A stretch of 64,000 bases of DNA from Pseudomonadota bacterium (GTDB taxonomy: Bacteria > Desulfobacterota > Desulfobacteria > Desulfobacterales > Desulfosarcinaceae): positions 1 to 64,000 of the forward strand of contig JAEYRZ010000180.1 of assembly GCA_023435265.1 (NCBI GenBank), read 5' to 3'. Positions 1-7,750 of the stretch are shown here, in pieces. Numbering within the stretch: position 1 is the stretch's first letter; every line of letters starts with the position of its first letter. The notes under the pieces are model-generated. The model saw nothing but the letters and a program-made list of their open reading frames with translations, searched no databases and was not told the DNA's origin. The position numbers were made by a program, and so were the translations under genes.

Positions 1-310
1 GTGTAGCATTCGGGTCAGGGCCTTCCCGAGGATGTGGGCGCATACTGACCCGGGGGTATGGAGACTGCCGGCCAGCCTGGCCGCGAATGCTGGGGGTGAA
101 ACGCGGAGGAATGCCCGGCAGGTGGAACACTGTTCGATTCGGGAAGTACTTAAGCAATGGCTGTACCATATAGACAAGCTTCCGAAATAACTATCAATGA
201 TAAGTTCGAGAACCTGTTCAGGTCCCCGCGGGGATACGCAAAACTCGCTTCGATTACGAATTTTGCACCCGCCCGGGCATCGTCAACCATCTTGCACGAA
301 GGAGAACCGC
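1..310. other. Non-coding leader with inverted repeats
   Basis: No convincing gene is seen before the first start codon at 311. The first 121 bases hold several inverted repeats: 5-12 pairs with 84-91 (AGCATTCG/CGAATGCT), 11-18 with 45-52 (CGGGTCAG/CTGACCCG), and 65-71 with 115-121 (CTGCCGG/CCGGCAG). The last pairing crosses the first, so the stems would be alternatives or a pseudoknot. It may be a structured RNA, an intron or repeat fragment, or the tail of something lying outside the window. Confidence 0.35.
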
Positions 311-1090
311 ATGTCCCAGTCCGAATTGCTCGTTACCGTCCACGATGACCATGTCGCCGAGATCACGTTGAACCGTCCCGACCACATGAACACCTTCAAC
401 ACCGCCATGGCGCAGGCCCTGGATCAGGCGTTGCTGCGCCTCGAGGCGGAGCCCAGGGTGCGGGTCGTGATCATCGGCGGAGCGGGGAAAGCATTTTGTG
501 CGGGTATCGACATTAACGAATACCACGGCAAGGATGCGCAGCAATATCGTGCCTGGATCGAGTGTATGGAACGCCCCCTGATCACGCTGAGCCGCATGCA
601 TAAACCGGTTATCGCCAGGGTGCAGGGCGTGGCCGTCGCCAATGGGATGGGTCTGGCGACCGCCGCCGACCTGACCATCGCCGCTGAAAATGCAAAATTC
701 GGTTTGACGGCCATTAAAGTGGGGCTTAACTGTGTCGGCCCGGTGGTTCCCGTGGCGCGCTGCGTCGGCCGCAAAAAAGCTTTGGAGCTGCTGCTTTTCG
801 GCGAATTGATCAAAGCGCCCGAGGCCATGGCCATGGGACTGGTCAACCGCGTCGTAGCGCAGGATCAACTGGTGGACGAGGCGCATCGCTGGGCGAAGCT
901 GCTGGTCGAGAAAAGCCCGATCGCCGTTCAGATCGCCAAAAGCGCGTTCTACAATGCCGAAGACCTGCCTTATGAAAAGGCCTTCAGCTACATGAACGAA
1001 GCTTTTGCACGGCTTTGCACCACGGCCGACGCCCGCGAAGGCATCAGCGCGTTTTTCGAGCGGCGCAATCCGGTGTGGCAGGAAAAGTAG
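311..1090 (+). CDS. Enoyl-CoA hydratase/isomerase (crotonase) family protein
   Basis: 259 aa, the usual single-domain crotonase length. The start at 311 is chosen because GAAGGAG lies just upstream; the frame stays open further upstream without a ribosome site. Crotonase-fold landmarks are visible: LNRPDHMNTF near residue 20, the oxyanion-hole segment AFCAGIDINEY near 60, and GVAVANGMGLATAADL near 100. The two glutamates that act in classical enoyl-CoA hydratases appear absent: the GGGCE-type position reads NGMGLA, and the second region reads FGLTAIKVGL. The protein therefore binds an acyl-CoA-type thioester by family, but hydratase activity is doubtful; another crotonase reaction (isomerase, hydrolase, decarboxylase) is possible. 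It stands alone, with a minus-strand cupin gene following. Confidence 0.85.
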   Translation: MSQSELLVTVHDDHVAEITLNRPDHMNTFNTAMAQALDQALLRLEAEPRVRVVIIGGAGKAFCAGIDINEYHGKDAQQYRAWIECMERPLITLSRMHKPVIARVQGVAVANGMGLATAADLTIAAENAKFGLTAIKVGLNCVGPVVPVARCVGRKKALELLLFGELIKAPEAMAMGLVNRVVAQDQLVDEAHRWAKLLVEKSPIAVQIAKSAFYNAEDLPYEKAFSYMNEAFARLCTTADAREGISAFFERRNPVWQEK

Positions 1091-1183
1091 GCTGATGAAG
1101 CCGAAATGGTGACATCGGGGTCGTCGCTTTCATCGCAGCGGACGCCCCGAACGGCCACGCAGGCGAACGGCCTGAGTTCCTGA

Positions 1184-1525
1184 TCAGCTTGCGGCCGCTT
1201 TGTTCGGCATGTAGTCGGCCCGTGGCGGCGAGAAGACCTCGATGGCCACGCAGGGCAGGAGCGCCAGCGCGGCGTGCGGCGTATCGGCAGGTACGCACCA
1301 GCTGTCGCCCGCCTCGGCGGTGCGGGTCTCCGTCCCGATGGTCAGCTGCAGGCGCCCGCTGACCAGGTAGCCGATCTGTTCGTAAGGGTGGTGGTGTTCC
1401 GGGATGCGGCTGTTCATCTCGATTTCGAACTGCGCCAGGAGGGTGCGTTCGCCCCACGTCAGGGTTTTCATGTCGATCCCGGGCAACAGGGTTCTGGAAG
1501 CCGTTTCGGAATTGTTTGTGAACAC
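1184..1525 (-). CDS. Small cupin-domain protein
   Basis: 113 aa, probably starting at GTG 1525 behind a GGAAAG ribosome site. It is a single cupin_2 barrel: HHHPYEQIGYLVSGRL near residues 45-58 gives the metal-binding His/Glu set of cupin motif 1, and GDSWCVPADTPHAA near 74-87 gives motif 2 with its His. Such stand-alone cupins act as small isomerases or dioxygenases, or bind ligands; the sequence does not say which. It lies 48 bases downstream of the HAD phosphatase gene on the same strand, so the two may be cotranscribed. Confidence 0.75.
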   Translation of the reverse strand: MFTNNSETASRTLLPGIDMKTLTWGERTLLAQFEIEMNSRIPEHHHPYEQIGYLVSGRLQLTIGTETRTAEAGDSWCVPADTPHAALALLPCVAIEVFSPPRADYMPNKAAAS

Positions 1526-1573
1526 CGCTCTTTCCTTTCATGGCCGCGCCCGCACGAGCGCCTTGGGGACGGT

Positions 1574-2362
1574 TTAAGACATCAATACACGCGCCATTTC
1601 GGCAAAGCCGTGGCCGCCTTCCGCGCATGTCACCCAGCGCGGCGGCGTCTCGATACGATCGATGAAATGGCGCACGTTGGCGACGCCGACCGAGTGTTCG
1701 AAGTAGGCGAACATGGGGGCGTCGTTGGGGGAATCGCCGATGAACAGGGCCGAGCGATTGACCGCGTCCAGGTCGGTTTGAAAATGGTCGCGGAACAACA
1801 GGCGCGTCATCGATAATTTATCATATCGCCCAAACCAGCCGTTGACGTGAATCGAACTGATCTTGGCCTGGGCGCCGGCATCCTGGAAACAGTGGACGAT
1901 CTGCTCGACCTGTCCATCGGTCAGCGCAGGTACGTCTTCGCAAAAATCGATCGCCAGGTCGGCCAGCCGGGAGAACTGATCGGAGGCCACCGCCGCGCCC
2001 GGGACCTTTTGCAGGATAACCTGTTTGATACGATCCAGGGCCGTCCGGTCTTTTTCCAGCTCCGCGGCATCTTTTATATAGCGCCGCACCATCTTTTTGC
2101 GCGCACGGTCGTAATGGAAATAAAAGGCGCCGTTTTCACCGACCACGGCCGCCACGGGCCACATCCTGGCGATATGATCGCACCAGCCGGCAGGGCGGCC
2201 GGTGATGGGGACGATCGAAAATCCGGCGCGTTCGAGCTGCTCCATCGCCAGAAAGGCTTCTCCCACCAGACGCCCCTGATTCGTCAACGTATCGTCGATG
2301 TCGGTCAAAACGAACCGGATGGCATGCCTGGCCTCGGCGGGTAATTGCGTGATGATCTGCAT
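1574..2362 (-). CDS. HAD-superfamily phosphatase (type IIB-like)
   Basis: 262 aa. HAD motif I is DIDDTLT (near residue 22; first Asp is the nucleophile). Motif II is the Thr of PITGRPAGWCD (near 57), a Lys lies in GRYDKLSM, and motif IV is GDSPNDAPMF (near 212). The size and the spacing of the central cap region fit HAD subclass IIB sugar-phosphate or trehalose/sucrose-phosphate phosphatases. Substrate is unknown. It is likely cotranscribed with the downstream cupin gene and diverges from the CDP-alcohol phosphatidyltransferase gene. Confidence 0.8.
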   Translation of the reverse strand: MQIITQLPAEARHAIRFVLTDIDDTLTNQGRLVGEAFLAMEQLERAGFSIVPITGRPAGWCDHIARMWPVAAVVGENGAFYFHYDRARKKMVRRYIKDAAELEKDRTALDRIKQVILQKVPGAAVASDQFSRLADLAIDFCEDVPALTDGQVEQIVHCFQDAGAQAKISSIHVNGWFGRYDKLSMTRLLFRDHFQTDLDAVNRSALFIGDSPNDAPMFAYFEHSVGVANVRHFIDRIETPPRWVTCAEGGHGFAEMARVLMS

Positions 2363-2546
2363 GCGGGTTGCCTATCGCACTCTCATTTTTTTGTAAATAC
2401 GTCGACGCCGGACCGTTATCTTTAATTTCCCCGCCCGGGTACCGGCGACCTCGATTCAGGGCGGGTATATCGCTGTTGTCTTTTCGTATGATTCATGTAT
2501 AAAAAACGGCCCATCGACCTGGGTACGGGTTTTTGAAAAAATCTCT

Positions 2547-3146
2547 ATGGATAACGCGATGGAAGTCAATATGCCGAAACGGGGCGCCCTTTTCGTTTTG
2601 GTTCAGTTTTTCACGGTGGTGCGCATTCCCATTGCGATCAGCATGGTGATCCTGCTGCTCTATTCGCCCCGTTTGAGCTTCGGGGTTCTTTTTGCAGCCG
2701 CCTGCCTGATCGGCATCATCGAATTGTCGGATCTGCTGGATGGATTGATCGCCCGGCGCTATGGTTTTGTGACCGAATGGGGGGCCATGCTCGATCCATT
2801 TTCCGACAGCGTCTCGCGGCTTTTGATTTACTGGGGGCTTTTCATGGCCGGCCTGGCCCTGCCGCTGGTGCCCCTCACCATGGCCCTGCGCGATATCACC
2901 GTGGCCTACTGCCGCATTACATTGTCAAAATTCGGCAAAACCGTATCGGCCAAGCGCAGTGGCAAAATCAAGGCGATTGTCCAGGGTGTCGGCGCCGTCA
3001 TCATCGTCTTCGGCCCCGTCTATTGGCCGTACACCGGCAAGTGGATCATGGGCGTGCTGTCCTGGCTGATCATCGCGGTGACCAGCATTTCCGTGATCGA
3101 ATACGCCGCAGGAGCCGTTTCCGCCGCACGCGAGCGCAAGCGCTGA
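2547..3146 (+). CDS. CDP-alcohol phosphatidyltransferase family membrane protein
   Basis: 199 aa. The family signature D(x2)DG(x2)AR(x8)G(x3)D(x3)D is complete at about residues 54-80 (DLLDGLIARR, then G, D and D of GAMLDPFSD). Hydrophobic segments before and after fit the usual six-helix integral membrane enzyme. The family transfers a phosphatidyl group from CDP-diacylglycerol to an alcohol such as glycerol phosphate or inositol phosphate; the acceptor cannot be assigned. In-frame ATGs at 2559 and 2571 are alternative starts. The one at 2571 has GGAAG five bases upstream and may be the true start, giving 191 aa. Confidence 0.85.
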   Translation: MDNAMEVNMPKRGALFVLVQFFTVVRIPIAISMVILLLYSPRLSFGVLFAAACLIGIIELSDLLDGLIARRYGFVTEWGAMLDPFSDSVSRLLIYWGLFMAGLALPLVPLTMALRDITVAYCRITLSKFGKTVSAKRSGKIKAIVQGVGAVIIVFGPVYWPYTGKWIMGVLSWLIIAVTSISVIEYAAGAVSAARERKR

Positions 3147-3217
3147 TCGCGCGCCTCTGAAAGAAGCGGCCTATCGGCGCTCCATTGCTGAGCTGCCTTA
3201 CGTATGTCCGCCCTGAA

Positions 3218-3784
3218 TCAGATTCGACCGAGCAGTCCCCGATAATCGTCCAGCCGGCGATCGACCGAACGGGCGCCGGCCACGCATCGATCCAACTCCC
3301 TCCAGAACGCCGCGCCATGGTTTTTGATGCGCGTGTGCACAAGTTCGTGCAGCAGGACGTAGTCCATCAGTTCGGACGGCAGGCGTGCCAGATTGATGTT
3401 GAGACTGATGTCGTTGCGCGTCGAACAGCTTCCCCAGCGGGTCCTCTGGTTTCGGATGCTCACGCGTCGATAGGCAAACCCGTGATGGGCCGCCAACGCC
3501 GCCAGGCGCTGGCGAAGCCGGCGTCCGGACTCGGGTATATCGATCGGCACCCTGCACAGGGCTTCGGCGCGGTCGGCGATTTCCATCAGTGCCTGCCGCC
3601 GGCCGCGGATCCACTCGGATTTTGAATGGGCGAACCGCGCGGCCAGTTCAAACGGAATGCCGCGGGGGACCGCCACCCGGACCCGGCCGGGAAGTCTGAC
3701 CGTGAGCTGAATGCGGCGGGCCCGGGTGCTGCGCTCCAGCAGGACCTCGCCCACCGTGTCGACCTGAATGATTTTTCGATCCAT
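3218..3784 (-). CDS. YgjP/DUF45-type metal-dependent hydrolase
   Basis: 188 aa from ATG 3784. The reading frame stays open to 3961, but that extension runs into a dispersed repeat (3812-4127), so the downstream start is chosen. The zinc-protease motif HELVH is at residues 146-150 and the family hallmark WGSCS is at 117-121, with a further His in KNHGAAFW. This matches the YgjP-like metallopeptidase family (DUF45/WLM-related, SprT-like), soluble proteins of about 170-240 aa with unclear physiological substrates. The gene converges with the phosphatidyltransferase gene. Confidence 0.82.
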   Translation of the reverse strand: MDRKIIQVDTVGEVLLERSTRARRIQLTVRLPGRVRVAVPRGIPFELAARFAHSKSEWIRGRRQALMEIADRAEALCRVPIDIPESGRRLRQRLAALAAHHGFAYRRVSIRNQRTRWGSCSTRNDISLNINLARLPSELMDYVLLHELVHTRIKNHGAAFWRELDRCVAGARSVDRRLDDYRGLLGRI

Positions 3785-3811
3785 GCCGATTGATGGCCTC
3801 GTAAAAAGGAA

Positions 3812-4127
3812 ATGCGGGTTATCTGAAATGCTCAATTGCGTTTGCCTTGGTGCACCGGTGTGCCGGGGTATCCGGGCACAAGGACACGCCATAGCGGTTT
3901 GAAGTGCCGCTAAGGCTTGCTGCATCCCGCTACGCGGGATTATAAGGCGTCCTTTCCGCAAACTCGCTGGCGCTCAAACAGTACGGGACGCTTTTGCTCT
4001 TATTATCCCCTGCGGCGACGCTGCGCCAAGCGGCAGTAAAACCGATGGCTGACGTCCTTGCACCCGGATACCCCAGCACACCTGAACCGTGCCCGCGAAC
4101 CAAACTGGAACGTTCCAGATAACCGCG
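3812..4127. mobile_element. MITE-like repeat, full copy A1
   Basis: A 316-base non-coding element. Its ends are imperfect terminal inverted repeats: the left end has GGTTATCTGAAATG, and the right end read in reverse has GGTTATCTGGAACG. Inside, the arms are also inverted (for example GTGCCGGGGTATCCGGG on the left and its near-complement on the right), so the whole element could fold into one long hairpin. The 7-mer AAAGGAA lies directly on both sides (3805-3811 and 4128-4134), a candidate target-site duplication. A related copy is at 30464-30732; shorter or half copies are at 14921, 36708 and 57755. Confidence 0.7.
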
Positions 4128-4138
4128 AAAGGAAATGA

Positions 4139-4200
4139 ACCACAGAGACCACAGAGGTAAGTCGTTAAATATCTTATTTTCTCTGTGTCCTCTGTGGTCT
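4139..4200. repeat. CACAGAG hairpin repeat B1
   Basis: Starts ACCACAGAG and ends CTCTGTGGT. The left arm is made of CACAGAG units set two bases apart, and the right arm is their complement, giving an imperfect hairpin around an AT-rich loop. It abuts the MITE-like copy A1. Four more copies are in the window (18288, 38285, 50441, 57874). Confidence 0.75.
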
Positions 4201-4321
4201 AAATATTTTTGTCCATTTCTTGGGTTCGTCGTTCGTCATCAATAAAAAAGACAAGCGCCAGCGCGCGGCGCGCGGCGATGGGGAGGAAGGCAGCGCTGCT
4301 TGCGCGGACAGGGATCGGTAT

Positions 4322-4362
4322 ACAAAAAAGAACCCCGGAACGAAAGGGTTGTTCCGGGGTTC
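4322..4362 (-). terminator. Rho-independent terminator of the FadL-like gene
   Basis: GAACCCCGGAAC at 4330-4341 pairs perfectly with GTTCCGGGGTTC at 4351-4362. Read on the minus strand the stem is followed by a run of six T. It lies 27 bases past the stop of the minus-strand FadL-like gene. Confidence 0.9.
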
Positions 4363-4388
4363 GGATGCGCGTTCTACAAAAGTGCGGC

Positions 4389-5747
4389 TTAGAGGAATCG
4401 GTATTGAACGCCGAGCGCGAAGCCCCAGACGTCCTTTTCCAATTCGGTGCCGACGGGTGCGCGGCTCGAAGGTTCATTCGTTTCTTCCGAATGGTACCAT
4501 ACGCGCAGTCCGCCAAGCGAAATCTGCCAGCGCTCGGTGGGGCTGAAGACCACCCCGGCGGCAATGGTGTCGGCGTCGAGCTCGGGCGCTTCGACCAGCA
4601 GATTTTCGGGCGCCATGCCCCGGATATCGGTGTAGAGGTAGCCCAGGCTGGCTTTCCACTGTGGATTGAAGGTGTATTCGAAGGCGATGCCCATATCGTA
4701 GCTGTCGCCCGGACTCTCGAAGCGCGACTCGTTCAGGGCCGCGTCGTCTTCCAAATACAGGGTGTAGTTGACTTCCGCGCGCAGCTTGGGGGTGATCATG
4801 TAGGAGGCGCCCAGGCCGAGCAGGCCCGGCAGGTCCTCACGCTGGTCTTCGCCGTCGCCCCAGCCCAGGGAGTTGGTGATCGCCTGTCCCGGAGAGTTGT
4901 CCTCATCCACCTCGGATTCGAAGTCCAATTCGGTCCGCGAGAAGTAGGTGATGCCCAGGTTCAGCTTATCCGTGGGCGAGATGTTGGCGCCCAGGAAGTA
5001 GCCCCACCCGGTGGCGGTGCGTTCGAGATCGACCTCCAAATCGCTTGCGAAGCCGCCGGCCGCCAGGTTCTGGAGAATGAAGGCGCGGGTCGCCGCGGGA
5101 AGGGCCGAGTTGGGCGTGAGACTCGCCTGGCCCTGGAACTCCTGGCTGGCATCGATGTAGCGCACGCCGGCAGCCAGGGAGAGCATTTCGTTGACCTTGA
5201 AGGCGCCGCCAAGGGAGTACCCGATCGCCAGGCTGTTGGCTTCCATTTTCATGTTGTCCACGCCGGTGAAGAAATTCGGAATGGCGCCGCCGGTCTGGAG
5301 CGCCACCGCCGCGTTATAATTCTGCGCGAACAGGCGTCCCAACTGCACCGTGCGGGCGTTCCCGTCGGGATACTCGACCTCTCCGCCGCCGGCCGGGACC
5401 GTCACGGCAAAAAACAAGGACCAGCGGTCCTGCTTGTACGCGGCAAAAAGACCGGGCACGATCGAGGGCTCGTCCGTTTCGAATTCGTCGAAGCCCGGGA
5501 CGGTATTGCTGTAATCCTTCTGGAGATAGATGAGATCGACTTTCGTGTAGAAGCCGTTTTCAAGCTTCATCACACCGGCCGGGTTGTACACCACGACGTC
5601 GGCTGCATCCGTTGCGGCGTTGCGGTTCAGCGTGCGGATGTATTCCGCGCTCTGGTTCTGCTTGTTGATAATCCCGCCGGCCTGCACCGACGCCGCCCCC
5701 ATGCACAACAGACCCACCACACAGATCACCACCCAGATCTTCTTCAT
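4389..5747 (-). CDS. FadL/OMPP1/TodX-family outer-membrane transport protein
   Basis: 452 aa with a Sec signal peptide (MKKIWVVICVVGLLCMGAASVQA, cleavage after VQA). The mature start GGIINKQNQSAEYIRTLNR and the following NAATDAADVVVYNPAGVMKL match the FadL plug segment with its NPA motif. The rest alternates like a beta-barrel and ends in an aromatic-rich strand, QYRFL. FadL-family porins admit long-chain fatty acids or aromatic hydrocarbons across the outer membrane. That would suit the fatty-acid oxidation genes at 40-50 kb, although the gene is not adjacent to them. It is a single-gene unit with its own terminator. Confidence 0.85.
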   Translation of the reverse strand: MKKIWVVICVVGLLCMGAASVQAGGIINKQNQSAEYIRTLNRNAATDAADVVVYNPAGVMKLENGFYTKVDLIYLQKDYSNTVPGFDEFETDEPSIVPGLFAAYKQDRWSLFFAVTVPAGGGEVEYPDGNARTVQLGRLFAQNYNAAVALQTGGAIPNFFTGVDNMKMEANSLAIGYSLGGAFKVNEMLSLAAGVRYIDASQEFQGQASLTPNSALPAATRAFILQNLAAGGFASDLEVDLERTATGWGYFLGANISPTDKLNLGITYFSRTELDFESEVDEDNSPGQAITNSLGWGDGEDQREDLPGLLGLGASYMITPKLRAEVNYTLYLEDDAALNESRFESPGDSYDMGIAFEYTFNPQWKASLGYLYTDIRGMAPENLLVEAPELDADTIAAGVVFSPTERWQISLGGLRVWYHSEETNEPSSRAPVGTELEKDVWGFALGVQYRFL

Positions 5748-6150
5748 GCCCTTCCTCCTCCTCGATAGATGAAGCGTATTCGAATAAAGAACCGCCTGAC
5801 AGCCGTCGCCAATCGCCCTTTGGTTGCCAAACCATTTAAGATACAGTGGAAATCGTCGCCGGTAAATTTCAGTCTATTTATTGTGGAATGATTCATTATG
5901 TCAAGATGTCTTCAAATGTCAATTGCTTCCTGCGGCCGCTTCCATATTTTTAAGCGTTCGGGGGATGGGAGCGCCCGGTCGGCAGACGGCGGCCCCTCGG
6001 TTTCGTGCCGCCGGCACGCGTCCCGTTTGCGGGATGATGACAGGATCGGCGCGGTGCCATTTTCACCGGGGAAGAGATGAGAACCCGGCGGCGCGCGTTG
6101 CATCGTGTTGGTATTTCGACTATACAGGGCGAAACGTCGTGGAGAAAGCC
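5748..6150. other. Divergent intergenic region, FadL-like gene and pheA
   Basis: About 400 bases between two divergent genes. It presumably carries both promoters, but none was assigned with confidence. A short palindrome AATGATTCATT occurs at 5887-5897. An open frame from 5881 joins the pheA frame, but it lacks a ribosome site and its composition does not look like protein. Confidence 0.4.
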
Positions 6151-7221
6151 ATGAAACTGGATGAGATACGCCGCAGGATCGATCAGATCGATCGTGAACT
6201 GCTCGTCCTGCTGCAGGAGCGCATGGGGCTGGCCATGCGTACCAAAAAGTTCAAGAAGGTGGTGGCCGACCCGCAGCGCGAAGAGCACGTCCTGGCGCGC
6301 GCCGAGCGCATGAGTCACGATCTGGTGGAGCGTTCCTTCGCCCGCCAGCTGGTCCAGACCATTATCGCCGAAAGCAAGCGCATCCAACGGGCCGACCGTC
6401 TTCTGGTCGCCTTCCAGGGTGAGCATGGCGCGTTCGGCGAAGTCGCCGCACGCCGTCTTGTCCCCGGTGGGGCCTATATTCCCTGCATGGAATTCGCCGA
6501 TGTTTTCCAGGGGATCGCGTCGTCGGAACTCGACCTGGGCGTCGTGCCGGTCGAAAATTCATTGGAAGGGGCGGTCACCCAGGTCAACCACCTGCTGGCC
6601 GAAACCGAACTGAGCGTAATCGGCGAAATCAACATCCCGATCCGCCACTGCATGCTGGCGGCCCAGGAGAGTGACCTTTCCGAGATCCGCGCGGTCTATT
6701 CGCACCCCCAGACGCTGGCCCAATGCCAGCCGTTCCTGACGGCCCATAAAATGGAGCCGCTTCCTTATTATGACAGTGCGGGGGCCGCTAAAATGCTCGC
6801 CCGGCAGAATCCGCGTTCGGCCGCTGCCATCGCCAGTGCGTTGTGCGCGGAACTGTACGACCTGGACATCCTGGATGACCAAATCGACGCCGGTCCGGCC
6901 AATACCACGCGCTTCATCCTGCTGGGACGGGAACCGTATGCCGGCCCGTCCGACAAGACCATGCTCATCCTGACCGCCGCCCATCAGGCCGGGCAGCTGT
7001 ACAAGCTGTTGCGCCTGTTCGCCGAAGCCGGCATCAATCTGACGCGCATCGCCAGTATGCCGGTCCGCTCCAACCCGGGACATTACAGCTTTTTCCTCGA
7101 TTTCGAAGGAAGCCTGGACAACGGCGCCGTGGCGGTGGTTCTGGATGAACTGCGCAAAACCGCCATGGCGGTCAAGTGCCTGGGAAGTTTCCCCGCCGAC
7201 CGACGGACACTGCCGGCCTGA
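6151..7221 (+). CDS. pheA: Bifunctional chorismate mutase / prephenate dehydratase
   Basis: 356 aa from ATG 6151, with GGAG nine bases upstream; this is the usual size of the P-protein. Residues 1-85 form an AroQ-type chorismate mutase helix bundle (MKLDEIRRRIDQIDRELLVL). Residues about 90-270 are prephenate dehydratase, with VPVENSLEGAV and the catalytic TRF segment in GPANTTRFILLG. Residues about 280-350 are an ACT domain (RLFAEAGINLTRIASMPVR) that gives phenylalanine feedback control in this family. The enzyme converts chorismate to prephenate and then phenylpyruvate in phenylalanine biosynthesis. No other aromatic pathway gene is adjacent. Confidence 0.95.
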   Translation: MKLDEIRRRIDQIDRELLVLLQERMGLAMRTKKFKKVVADPQREEHVLARAERMSHDLVERSFARQLVQTIIAESKRIQRADRLLVAFQGEHGAFGEVAARRLVPGGAYIPCMEFADVFQGIASSELDLGVVPVENSLEGAVTQVNHLLAETELSVIGEINIPIRHCMLAAQESDLSEIRAVYSHPQTLAQCQPFLTAHKMEPLPYYDSAGAAKMLARQNPRSAAAIASALCAELYDLDILDDQIDAGPANTTRFILLGREPYAGPSDKTMLILTAAHQAGQLYKLLRLFAEAGINLTRIASMPVRSNPGHYSFFLDFEGSLDNGAVAVVLDELRKTAMAVKCLGSFPADRRTLPA

Positions 7222-7230
7222 CGCCAAATG

Positions 7231-7251
7231 AAAGGGCGGCCGAAGCCGCCC
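7231..7251 (-). terminator. UUCG-loop hairpin, likely terminator
   Basis: GGGCGGC (7234-7240) and GCCGCCC (7245-7251) enclose CGAA, which reads UUCG on the minus strand. On that strand the stem is followed by TTTCATTT. It would end transcription from the minus-strand gene at 7340-7750 and lies just past the convergent pheA stop. Confidence 0.6.
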
Positions 7252-7339
7252 GGGCGTGAAGTGAAGATACGGCTGCGGGATGACGCGGCCCCGTACCTCC
7301 TTTGGATAAACTGCTTCACGGGTGTGGAAGTGGGTTCAA

Positions 7340-7750
7340 TCAGTAATGGGGGACCCAGACCTCTTTTTCGGCCCAGTATCCCGGGCTGCTTTCAAGACGC
7401 ATCCAGTGTCCCTCCACCCATCGGCCGCGACGGTCATAATGACCGGGATTCCATACTTTTTCATAGCTGGGCGGCACCCATTCCCTGCGGGTTTCCCAGT
7501 GTCCAGCCGGAGGGGGCGGGCTTTGGTAGTAGTGATTCTCGACCACCGTCGGCCGCGGTGCCGGAGCGTACCCCGGGCTGTAATTTTGATGCGCGTCGAA
7601 AAGGACTTTGCCCAGTATGGCGGCGCCTACGCCGATCGCCACACCTTCCCAGCGATGCCGCTGAGGGGAGCCGGCCAAGGCCGACGACGGAACCGATATG
7701 GCAAACGCAAGCAGAATGACCAGTGTGGCCACAGACAATTTGCTTTTCAT
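7340..7750 (-). CDS. Small secreted protein with YXWGXW-like repeats
   Basis: 136 aa with a clear signal peptide (MKSKLSVATLVILLAFAISVPSSALA). A short glycine-rich hydrophobic stretch follows (VAIGVGAAILGKVLF), then a proline-rich linker. The C-terminal half has aromatic repeats: AGHWETRREWVPP, VWNPGHYDRRGRWVEGHW and SPGYWAEKEVWVPHY. These recall the short tryptophan-rich YXWGXW-type repeats of secreted proteins of unknown function. No enzymatic motif is visible. GAAAGGAGG lies just upstream of ATG 7750 on the minus strand, supporting the start. Confidence 0.7.
   Translation of the reverse strand: MKSKLSVATLVILLAFAISVPSSALAGSPQRHRWEGVAIGVGAAILGKVLFDAHQNYSPGYAPAPRPTVVENHYYQSPPPPAGHWETRREWVPPSYEKVWNPGHYDRRGRWVEGHWMRLESSPGYWAEKEVWVPHY

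Noticed and set aside
3785..3961. Upstream extension of the YgjP-like protease
   Set aside because: Its sequence is that of the A1 repeat, and a matching peptide appears in repeat copy A2 near 30331-30543, so it is not part of the protein.
4209..5768. 519-codon open frame antisense to the FadL-like gene
   Set aside because: The minus strand has signal peptide, family motifs and a terminator; this frame has none.
5887..5897. AATGATTCATT as a FadR-type operator before the FadL-like gene
   Set aside because: The half-site spacing is shorter than in the two operators at 41.7 and 46.2 kb, so it is probably chance.
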